Origin: Cucumis sativus
Taxonomy: Eukaryota > Streptophyta > Magnoliopsida > Cucurbitales > Cucurbitaceae
Length of the DNA stretch: 64,000 nt
Assembly (NCBI RefSeq): GCF_000004075.3
Contig: NC_026655.2
Span: 6,014,001 to 6,078,000, forward strand
Direction: 5' to 3'
Part shown: positions 35,988-44,985 of the stretch, piece by piece
Layout of the letters: each line of letters starts with the position of its first letter
Numbering within the stretch: the first letter of the stretch is position 1
Made by a program: the position numbers and the translations under genes
The notes under the pieces: generated by a model
The model's input: the letters and a program-made list of their open reading frames with translations, nothing else
The model's database searches: none
Told to the model about the DNA's origin: nothing

Positions 35988-36436
35988 TTTTGCAAGAGAT
36001 GGCATGAACAGAAAATATTGGCCACCTCTTGTTGCTGTACATAGTGATTCTTAAGTTGCTCTCTGTGGCTTTCTATTTTGGAGCACGGATTGACCGAAAC
36101 CAAAGGTAAAACTGTTCCACTTTCGACTTTTTGCTTGTGGGCCTTAAGTTAGGTTCTGTTAAATGCAATTCTTTTTAATCCTGCTTTTATGTGAACTTTT
36201 ATAGCTAATGCCAATTTACTTATCTAATGTTTCTTTTGGCATTATTACCAAATACTCTTTCCGACGTATAGGTGATAAGTCCATAACCAACTAACACAAT
36301 CACCCAACATTATTTTGTTTCCAGTTTATTAAGGTTGATTTACATTCAATTACATTGTTACTCTCTGAGTAATTGTGGTTTTAGGAGGATGAAAAACTAC
36401 ATAATTGTTTATTCAATATGATTACATAACCTTCAC

Positions 36437-39400
36437 CTTATTTTCTTCTCGAAACTCTTTCCAGAACATATACATATATATTTGCAAAATCCCTCTTTTA
36501 AAAGGTCTATCCAAAAAACATTTTCTCAAAGTTTTCTTGCTTCAAATTTTGTTTACGAAATCTTTTCAAAATATTTCTGAACTTTTGTCTTCCATTTTGT
36601 TTATGTTTTCTTCTTTCTATCTTTTACAAAACTTTCGAAAAACTGCATGAGCAAGGGTGTTGTCCACACACAGGGCAATGAGCAGCAAGGCAACATGCAC
36701 ACGGTGCGCGGAAGATGTTGTCTTGGTGCCATCTTTGCACATGCAGAAGCAAACTTTCAAAACATTGCTGCAAACATTTTCTTTCTTCCTCTTTTTCTTC
36801 TAGGAACTATTTCCAGAACATGTGTATATAGATGTGTGTGTATATACATGTATATTTGCAAAATCCCTCTTTTAAAAGTTCTATCCAAAATCATTTTCTC
36901 AAAGTTTTCTTGCTTCAAATTTTGTTTACGAAATCTTTTCAAAGTATTTCTGAACTTTTGTCTTCCATTTCGTTTATGTTTTCTTCTTTCTATCTTTTAC
37001 AAAACTTTCGAAAAACTGCATGAGCAAGGGTGTTGTCCACACACAGGGCAATGAGCAGCAAGGCAACATGCACACGGTGCGCGGAAGATGTTGTCTTGGT
37101 GCCATCTTTGCACATGCAGAAGCAAACTTTCAAAACATTGCTGCAAACATTTTCTTTCTTCCTCTTTTCTTCTAGGAACTATTTCCAGAACATGTGTATA
37201 TAGATGTGTGTGTATATACATGTATATTTGCAAAATCCCTCTTTTAAAAGGTCTATCCAAAAACATTTTCTCAAAGTTTTCTTGCTTCAAATTTTGTTTA
37301 CGAAATCTTTTCAAAGTATTTCTGAACTTTTGTCTTCCATTTCGTTTATGTTTTCTTCTTTCTATCTTTTACAAAACTTTCGAAAAACTGCATGAGCAAG
37401 GGTGTTGTCCACACACAGGGCAATGAGCAGCAAGGCAACATGCACACGCGTGCGCGGAAGATGTTGTCTTGGTGCCATCTTTGCACATGCAGAAGCAAAC
37501 TTTCAAAACATTGCTGCAAACATTTTCTTTCTTCCTCTTTTCTTCTAGGAACTATTTCCAGAACATGTGTATATAGATGTGTGTGTATATACATGTATAT
37601 TTGCAAAATCCCTCTTTTAAAAGTTCTATCCAAAATCATTTTCTCAAAGTTTTCTTGCTTCAAATTTTGTTTACGAAATCTTTTCAAAGTATTTCTGAAC
37701 TTTTGTCTTCCATTTCGTTTATGTTTTCTTCTTTCTATCTTTTACAAAACTTTCGAAAAACTGCATGAGCAAGGGTGTTGTCCACACACAGGGCAATGAG
37801 CAGCAAGGCAACATGCACACGGTGCGCGGAAGATGTTGTCTTGGTGCCATCTTTGCACATGCAGAAGCAAACTTTCAAAACATTGCTGCAAACATTTTCT
37901 TTCTTCCTCTTTTCTTCTAGGAACTATTTCCAGAACATGTGTATATAGATGTGTGTGTATATACATGTATATTTGCAAAATCCCTCTTTTAAAAGTTCTA
38001 TCCAAAATCATTTTCTCAAAGTTTTCTTGCTTCAAATTTTGTTTACGAAATCTTTTCAAAGTATTTCTGAACTTTTGTCTTCCATTTCGTTTATGTTTTC
38101 TTCTTTCTATCTTTTACAAAACTTTCGAAAAACTGCATGAGCAAGGGTGTTGTCCACACACAGGGCAATGAGCAGCAAGGCAACATGCACACGGTGCGCG
38201 GAAGATGTTGTCTTGGTGCCATCTTTGCACATGCAGAAGCAAACTTTCAAAACATTGCTGCAAACATTTTCTTTCTTCTAGGAACTATTTCCAGAACATG
38301 TGTATATAGATGTGTGTGTATATACATGTATATTTGCAAAATCCCTCTTTTAAAAGGTCTATCCAAAAACATTTTCTCAAAGTTTTCTTGCTTCAAATTT
38401 TGTTTACGAAATCTTTTCAAAGTATTTCTGAACTTTTGTCTTCCATTTTGTTTATGTTTTCTTCTTTCTATCTTTTACAAAACTTTCGAAAAACTGCATG
38501 AGCAAGGGTGTTGTCACACACAAGGCAATGAGCAGCAAGGCAACATGCACACAGTGCGCGGAAGATGTTGTCTTGGTGCCATCTTTGCACATGCAGAAGC
38601 AAACTTTCAAAACATTGCTGCAAACATTTTCTTTCTTCCTCTTTTCTTCTAGGAACTATTTCCAGAACATGTGTATATAGATGTGTGTGTATATACATGT
38701 ATATTTGCAAAATCCCTCTTTTAAAAGGTCTATCCAAAAACATTTTCTCAAAGTTTTCTTGCTTCAAATTTTGTTTACGAAATCTTTTCAAAATATTTCT
38801 GAACTTTTGTCTTCCATTTTGTTTATGTTTTCTTCTTTCTATCTTTTACAAAACTTTCGAAAAACTGCATGAGCAAGGGTGTTGTCCACACACAGGGCAA
38901 TGAGCAGCAAGGCAACATGCACACGGTGCGCGGAAGATGTTGTCTTGGTGCCATCTTTGCACATGCAGAAGCAAACTTTCAAAACATTGCTGCAAACATT
39001 TTCTTTCTTCTAGGAACTATTTCCAGAACATGTGTATATAGATGTGTGTGTATATACATGTATATTTGCAAAATCCCTCTTTTAAAAGGTCTATCCAAAA
39101 ACATTTTCTCAAAGTTTTCTTGCTTCAAATTTTGTTTACGAAATCTTTTCAAAGTATTTCTGAACTTTTGTCTTCCATTTTGTTTATGTTTTCTTCTTTC
39201 TATCTTTTACAAAACTTTCGAAAAACTGCATGAGCAAGGGTGTTGTCACACACAGGGCAATGAGCAGCAAGGCAACATGCACACAGTGCGCGGAAGATGT
39301 TGTCTTGGTGCCATCTTTGCACATGCAGAAGCAAACTTTCAAAACATTGCTGCAAACATTTTCTTTCTTCCTCTTTTCTTCTAGGAACTATTTCCAGAAC

Positions 39401-40044
39401 ATGTGTATATAGATGTGTGTGTATATACATGTATATTTGCAAAATCCCTCTTTTAAAAGGTCTATCCAAAAACATTTTCTCAAAGTTTTCTTGCTTCAAA
39501 TTTTGTTTACGAAATCTTTTCAAAATATTTCTGAACTTTTGTCTTCCATTTTGTTTATGTTTTCTTCTTTCTATCTTTTACAAAACTTTCGAAAAACTGC
39601 ATGAGCAAGGGTGTTGTCCACACACAGGGCAATGAGCAGCAAGGCAACATGCACACGGTGCGCGGAAGATGTTGTCTTGGTGCCATCTTTGCACATGCAG
39701 AAGCAAACTTTCAAAACATTGCTGCAAACATTTTCTTTCTTCCTCTTTTCTTCTAGGAACTATTTCCAGAACATGTGTATATAGATGTGTGTGTATATAC
39801 ATGTATATTTGCAAAATCCCTCTTTTAAAATGTCTATCCAAAAACATTTTCTCAAAGTTTTCTTGCTTCAAATTTTGTTTACGAAATCTTTTCAAAATAT
39901 TACTGAACTTTTGTCTTCCATTTTGTTTATGTTTTCTTCTTTCTATCTTTTACAAAACTTTCGAAAAACTGCATGAGTAAGGGTGTTGTCCACACACTGG
40001 GCAATGAGCAGCAAGGCAACATGCACATGTTGCGCGGAAGATGA
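36437..40044. repeat. Tandem array of ~361-373 bp monomers (nine full plus partial ends)
   Basis: Measured at a shared ATGAGCAAGGGTG phrase, full monomers start at 36647, 37020, 37392, 37765, 38137, 38498, 38869, 39230 and 39601. Their lengths are 373, 372, 373, 372, 361, 371, 361, 371 and 372. A partial monomer precedes (36437-36646) and a truncated one follows (39973-40044). Each monomer has a GC-richer head (GCAAGGCAACATGCACACGG and TGCACATGCAGAAGC), a TTTTCTTCTAGGAAC stretch, a TATATACATGTATAT block and an AT-rich tail. Copies are nearly identical. The 361-bp type lacks 11 bp (a CCTCTTTTCTT segment) before CTAGG. Open frames of 60-171 codons recur on both strands because each unit repeats. 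They shift frame between units and resemble nothing known, so I regard the array as non-coding. Confidence 0.95.
38137..39600. repeat. Two near-identical 732-bp dimers (higher-order repeat)
   Basis: Dimers 38137-38868 and 38869-39600 each consist of a 361-bp and a 371-bp monomer. They share dimer-specific variants: the 11-bp deletion in the first monomer, and GTTGTCACACAC and ACACAGTGCGCG in the second. The only difference I found by eye is ACACAAGGC versus ACACAGGGC near their centres. This indicates a recent duplication of a two-monomer block. Confidence 0.85.
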
Positions 40045-40114
40045 GCAACTCTTTCTAAAACATTTCTTAAACTTTTTTACAAAGAAAAAACAAACATTTC
40101 ATCAAACTTTCAAT

Positions 40115-40210
40115 ATACTCCATGGGCAAGACAACATACAGTTGATGTGCGGAAGACAGCCTTGGTGTCATTGTGGCACAGGCGGTCAAAGAAACTTTGA
40201 AAGGGCCCCT
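40115..40210. repeat. Strongly diverged monomer head at the right edge of the array
   Basis: GGGCAAGACAACATACAG, TGTGCGGAAGACAG, CTTGGTGTCAT and CAAAGAAACTTTGAAAG follow the order of the array head GCAAGGCAACATGCACAC, GCGCGGAAGATG, CTTGGTGCCAT and GCAAACTTTCAAAAC. It is an old, degenerate copy outside the homogenised core. Confidence 0.7.
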
Positions 40211-40389
40211 TACATAATATTGTCTTACTTTTATTTTTTGTTTCTTTCTCTAAAAAACTTTATGAAACACATTTTCAATTTAGGAAAAACACATTCTCTC
40301 TCCAGTGTTGATTTTGCAAAATAAATTCTGTTTAAATATTTCTTGAGAGTGAATTTTCACTTTTGTGTATTATTCTATATCTTACATTT

Positions 40390-41060
40390 ATCTCTTCATG
40401 ATTTTTGGATCTGTTCTATAACTTTTCCCTTAAATTTCTATATAAATTGCAATTGTTGTATAACATTTATCAATTTAGAAAAATCTTAGGTGATGGAAGG
40501 AAAGCTGATTGTCCGGAAATCACTTTTTCCTATTTCATCATCACCCAACCTCAAGGACCCCTATGGCTGCCATTTGGTTTTCCTTTTTTTCTTTTTTCTT
40601 AAATTAAGTCTATAAACACTCATTCTACCTTTAGTTATCTGTTCCAGAGTTACATTATATTTTAGTTTGACTTCTTGTATATTATTAATTTGGTACATTT
40701 CTATGTTTTATTTGCACAAAAGTATAAGTTCTTTTTATAACGATAGATAACTTCTTTGTTTATCCAGTTATTTGACAAGCATTAATTTCTAATTCTTATT
40801 AATTTTTCTTTGTTAGCAAGGGGCGCTCAACAGGTAAAAATATTTTACTTCTTTTGATGGATTTATTTTTCTTTTAGTTTCTCCTCCAACATTTTCTTTC
40901 TTTTTCTACTTTTCTAAAGTAGATTATTAAATTTTATATCTTGGAATCTTAGTAGAAGTTGTTTGTTTTTGCAGTATGGGTGATTTTTTTTTGCCCATTC
41001 TATTCTCTTACTTCTCTTTTCTTTTTGGTTCATATATTTATTAGTTTAGGGTTTGAGTTG
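40390..41060. repeat. Left copy of a diverged direct duplication
   Basis: It shares in order GATTGTCCGGAAATCA, then TTTGACTT.TTG.ATATTATTA, GGT.CATTTCT.TGTTTTATTTGCAC, AAAGTAGATTATTAAATTTT and TGATTTTTTTTT with 42380-42960. Divergence is considerable. It lies between the tandem array and the carrier pseudogene. Confidence 0.65.
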
Positions 41061-41233
41061 TGATACAACCCTCAAAATTAAAGGATAAAAATTGATATTT
41101 AGCTAAGTTAATAACTCTTCTTCCTCAATTTGAATTTTCTTCTGGGAGGATTTTCAGAATGTAAAAAAGAAAGAAGAAGAAAGGATTCTGATAACGACTT
41201 TTCAATTTTGGCTTACCACCTTTATCTCTATAG

Positions 41234-41832
41234 GTGACATATCCATTAGAAGTTTTGAGGTTACACATGGCAGTTGACCCTGGGTTTCGAGCAACATCCA
41301 AGGTTTGTTTACTTTTGCCCTACCTATATCTGAAAATTGAAAAACCAATCATCAATTGTACTTTAGTATGGACAATTATTGGTTTCTAGATTGCCTCAAG
41401 TATGCTACGAGAGGAAGGCATTACATCTTTTACTACAGTGGTCTTGGACCGTCTCTTTTCTGCAGAGCTCCTTACATTGCCTGTTGTGAACCTTTGCATT
41501 TTTCACTTATAGGCACTCATTGTTTCTTTCTTGTGTTGGTATTCAATAAAAATAAATACCATGTTCCTTAACTATAATTTTTGAGTATACAAGGGTGTCT
41601 AAAACAGTCAAAGCCTTGCTTTCGGCTTCCCTAGCTAGCCTCAGTGATGTTCTATCCTTTGGACACTGAGAATGAACGGTGCACCTTACAGGACAGTGTT
41701 TGATTCTTTTGCAGGTAATTTGTATTAGTTGTTATGTCTGAAGTGATTTTATATTATTATAGTTGTATTAGATGTTCTATCCTTTGGACGCAGAGAAAAG
41801 GCAGATGCAAATGAAGGATAATTTTGCAGGTA
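41234..41832 (+). pseudogene. Mitochondrial-carrier family pseudogene (plant adenylate-carrier-like), with duplicated exon
   Basis: Pieces keep exon-intron order. Exon 41234-41302 reads VTYPLEVLRLHMAVDPGFRA, matching the carrier signature TYPLDVLRLR and its flank. The next exon from 41390 reads IASSMLREEGITSF, and after a one-base frameshift near 41431 FYYSGLGPSLFCRAPYIACC; intact relatives have FYYGLGPSL.GIAPYIA. A further part (about 41605-41640) reads ALLSASLASL, then CYPLD text broken by a frameshift, and MNGAPYRTVFDSFA in another frame up to a GCAG/GTAATT donor at 41714. A second copy of the exon end (from 41773) reads FYPLDAEKRQMQMKDNFA up to the same donor at 41829. Plant proteins of this type carry ATP, ADP or AMP across organelle membranes; this copy cannot. 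The N-terminal third and the last repeat were not found. Confidence 0.8.
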
Positions 41833-41890
41833 ATTTGTATTAGTTCTTATGTCTTGAAGTGATTTTATATTATTATAGTTGGTTATTAGT
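41648..41890 (+). repeat. 125-bp tandem duplication of pseudogene exon end plus intron start
   Basis: TGTTCTATCCTTTGGAC begins at 41648 and again at 41773. Both copies continue to TTTTGCAGGTAATTTGTATT and GAAGTGATTTTATATTATTA. The central parts differ by deletions, so each copy retains a different portion of the ancestral exon. Confidence 0.85.
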
Positions 41891-42379
41891 TGTTATAAGT
41901 AATTCTAAAGTGTGGCAATGATTATTTAAGTGAAATTTGGGAAGGTTTGGAGACTAAAAGGCTCTGACATACATGATTTATGTTCTTTGTCCTTACATTT
42001 CATGTCTTTCACATTTTGAACTGCATTCGTGGTTTTCGTATAACTATAACAGAGGCTACAGAGGCTTCTGTACTTTTTACTGCGAAACTACTTTTAATTA
42101 TCTATTTGCAATATGTTGGATGTTGTTTTAGAAACTTACTTACAAGAGAGTATAAATGATGAAATAAACGGATTTATTTTGTTACAATGCGATGATAAAA
42201 TCTAGTTGAGGAATTTGACGTCTCTTCCTTTATGTAAAATCCTAACAATAAAAAATCAAGCAAAAGGAGGAGAAAAAGTTTGGAGATTGGAATCATTTCC
42301 TAAATTTGACTTGATTTTTGACGCAGGTATATGGGGGCTGGTGCTGGATATATTGTTTTTTTAGTGATTTTTCACTTTT

Positions 42380-42960
42380 GTATCCATTCATCTTTTTTCT
42401 ATTATGGGATCTGTCTTACAGCTCATATTTTTCTTACATGATAAATGTTATACAATGAGAAAAATCGATTGTCCGGAAATCAATTTTTCTTATTACACCT
42501 CAGGTTGATGCCCCAAATTTGGTAATCATATTTGGTTTTTGTTCTTCTAATTTTTTAAAAAATTTGTTCTTCTAATTTTTAAAAATTGAGACTATAAATG
42601 CTAGTTCTACCTTTAAATTATATGTTCTAGAATTAAGTTTGACTTATTGAATATTATTATTTGTTATTTTGGTGCATTTCTTTGTTTTATTTGCACCAAA
42701 TATTATGTTTCTTTCTTTGTTTGAATGTGGCGCTTTCAAGGTATTTTTCCTTTTACCTCTTTTGACAAAAAATATGGATTTGTTTTTTTTTATCTACTTT
42801 TTCTTTGTACATTTTCTTTTTCTTCTCATCATTTGCTACTTTATTTTAAAGTAGATTATTAAATTTTATTTATTTATCTTTGGTGGATGATTTTTTTTTT
42901 CTTTTTTGCCATTTATGATCTCTTGGTGGTTCTTTTTTTCTTTTTGATTGTTAGTTTTAG
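42380..42960. repeat. Right copy of the diverged direct duplication
   Basis: This is the partner of 40390-41060. The two copies bracket the carrier pseudogene, with about 1.3 kb between them, in the same orientation. Confidence 0.65.
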
Positions 42961-43329
42961 TTTTGTTAGTTTTGGATTTGAATTGATATTTACTCCTTTT
43001 GAATGTTGTCTTTCTAGATAAGGTTAAACTTTTTATCTTACTTTTTCATGCCATTCATTGTAATGTTATTTTTGGTACTTTTATTTTATTTTTGTGTAAT
43101 TTACTTTTCTTCGATAGTTCAAAATATTTTCACCATTTCGTTGTGTGGTTTGGTTTCTTTTTATGTTACATTCTTATTTATTATTTTTCTATCTTTGCTG
43201 TTTGGTTTGTCTAGTTTTATTTTGTTTTCTTTTTCAATTCTTTGTAATTTGTTATACCATTTTTATACTATATTGTGTTCTTTGAGTCTATTATTTTTAG
43301 ATATATATTTTAGGATGATGGTAGATTTT

Positions 43330-43540
43330 TTTCACTAAGGACACTTTTAAAAATAGCAAAATAAATAAAAATATTTACGATCTATAGCAAATTTTTTATT
43401 AATAATAAAAACTGATAGACTTTTATCACTGTCACTTGTAGAAACATATTTGTGTCTTATCAATGTAAATTATTGACAGAATCTGAAATTTTGTTATATG
43501 TTCGTAAATATTTTGACAAATTTACTATTTCTGATCATTT
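43330..43540 (+). repeat. Copy of the AT-rich dispersed repeat
   Basis: It contains AGAATCTGAAATTTTGTTATA, TTTTGACAAATTTACTA and TTTCTGAT, in the order seen on the minus strand at 25505-25650. Confidence 0.5.
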
Positions 43541-43924
43541 CTATTTTCATTATCGTTTTGGATGTTTTTTTTTCACCCCTTGTCTATCTAATTCTTGTCC
43601 TTTTCTTTTATTTGACCTTTCTGTATGAAATGCTGTATCTTTATCTTTCTCTTTGGTGAAAGCACCATTCTCACTTTTGTGACTTTTGTGCCTTAGTTGA
43701 AATATTAGATTTGGTACCTTTTCTTTTGGTACATTCCTTGTAGAACGAATGTATAATTTGTTTTTCTTAGATGGTTTATAAAATAATCATATATAATTAA
43801 TTTCTTTGGTAAACTTGTTATATTATGAGATGTATTAATTTGTTAGTTTTTTACCGTCCAACGCATAATTTTTTGTGAGTAGAGAAGTGTAGAATGACTA
43901 CTTTTTTCTATTTTCTAGTTCACG

Positions 43925-44107
43925 TTTATAAATATTAGTTTTAGTAGTTTTTTGTTTTTACTCTTTTGGTCATATATTTCATTTGTTTATAAATATTAGT
44001 TTTAGTAGTTTTTTGTTTTTACTCTTTTGGTCATATATTTCATTTGTTTATAAATATTAGTTTTAGTAGTTTTTTGTTTTTACTCTTTTGGTCATATATT
44101 TCATTTG
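43925..44107. repeat. Three perfect copies of a 61-bp tandem repeat
   Basis: Units begin at TTTATAAATATTAG at 43925, 43986 and 44047. They appear identical, including GTTTTTACTCTTTTGGTC, so the expansion is recent. Confidence 0.93.
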
Positions 44108-44252
44108 TTTTGGAACGAATGTGTAATTTTAATTTTGTTGGATGGTTTAAAATATTTTACTCCACGTTTGTTTCTTTATGAAATTTTTAGTTCTTCTAGT
44201 TTTATTTTGGATGTAATTCTAATTCGTGGTAATTTTAAAAATAATAATTAAA

Positions 44253-44328
44253 TATATAATAATATTTTTAAAAATTTACAAATATAGCAATATATAATAA
44301 TATTTTTAAAAATTTACAAATATAGCAA
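44253..44328. repeat. Two copies of a 38-bp AT-rich tandem repeat
   Basis: TATATAATAATATTTTTAAA begins at 44253 and 44291, and each copy ends in ACAAATATAGCAA. Confidence 0.85.
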
Positions 44329-44500
44329 AATCTATATTTGAAACTTTTATTTTTCACGATAGACTACATTAATAGATTCTGACAAGTTTTGTTATATTCG
44401 TAAATGTTTTAAAATGTTGCTACTATTATGGTCTATCATTAATAGATTCTGACAGATTTTGTTATATTTGTAAATGTTTAAAATGTTGTTATATACTTAA
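44329..44500 (+). repeat. Third relative of the AT-rich dispersed repeat, internally duplicated
   Basis: ATTAATAGATTCTGACA followed by TTTTGTTATATTTGTAAATG occurs twice about 70 bp apart, related to the copies at 25.5 and 43.4 kb. Confidence 0.45.
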
Positions 44501-44919
44501 TTATTTTGAATCTAATGGTTGTATTTAAAATTATGAGTTCTTCTATTATTTGGTACACTTTTTTATATTATTATTTTCTTTGGTTTTATTATTTTATGAG
44601 ATAACAGTTTGTTAGTTTTGTGCAAAATATTGTAACACATATTTTGCTTCTATATAATTTCTTTGATTCCTCTATTTATCTTTTAGTTCTCTTATGAGTT
44701 TTTTTTCTTGAAAATTGTGGATTGTATTTTGTGTATTTGGTGGATTTTTTTTCTTTTCTTCTTCTATTTTGTGTATTTGTTGGAATTTTTTCTTCTTTTC
44801 TTCTTCGTTACTTCTTTTTTCTTTTTCTTAACGTGCACTTCGTCAAAGAATTGAAACGGAGATTTGTAGCTTTAGTGGGCTATTTTATTTCTTCTCTTTT
44901 ATTTGGTCCATTAGTGTAG

Positions 44920-44985
44920 GCCCCAATATTTGGTTCTATTCTTGGGCCTCACGGTACTGGGCCCAATAAACCCTACGGTAAATCT
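44920..44985. promoter_or_regulatory. Site II-like GGGCC/GGCCC motifs
   Basis: AGGCCCC, TTGGGCCTC and CTGGGCCCAATA lie within 65 bases. Site II (TGGGCY) motifs are frequent in promoters of growth and organelle-biogenesis genes. No gene is attached. A second set (ATGGGCC and TTGGGCCCA) lies at 45910-45960. Confidence 0.35.

Noticed and set aside
36647..39980. Many open frames of 60-171 codons on both strands inside the tandem array
   Set aside because: They recur only because the monomer repeats. They change frame with the 361/371/372/373-bp units, are biased by T-rich sequence, and match no family I know.
40390..42960. A complete LTR retrotransposon with the direct repeats as LTRs
   Set aside because: No TG...CA ends, primer-binding site, polypurine tract or gag-pol coding text was found between them; the interior is a carrier pseudogene. 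Kept only as a hypothesis of element-mediated capture.
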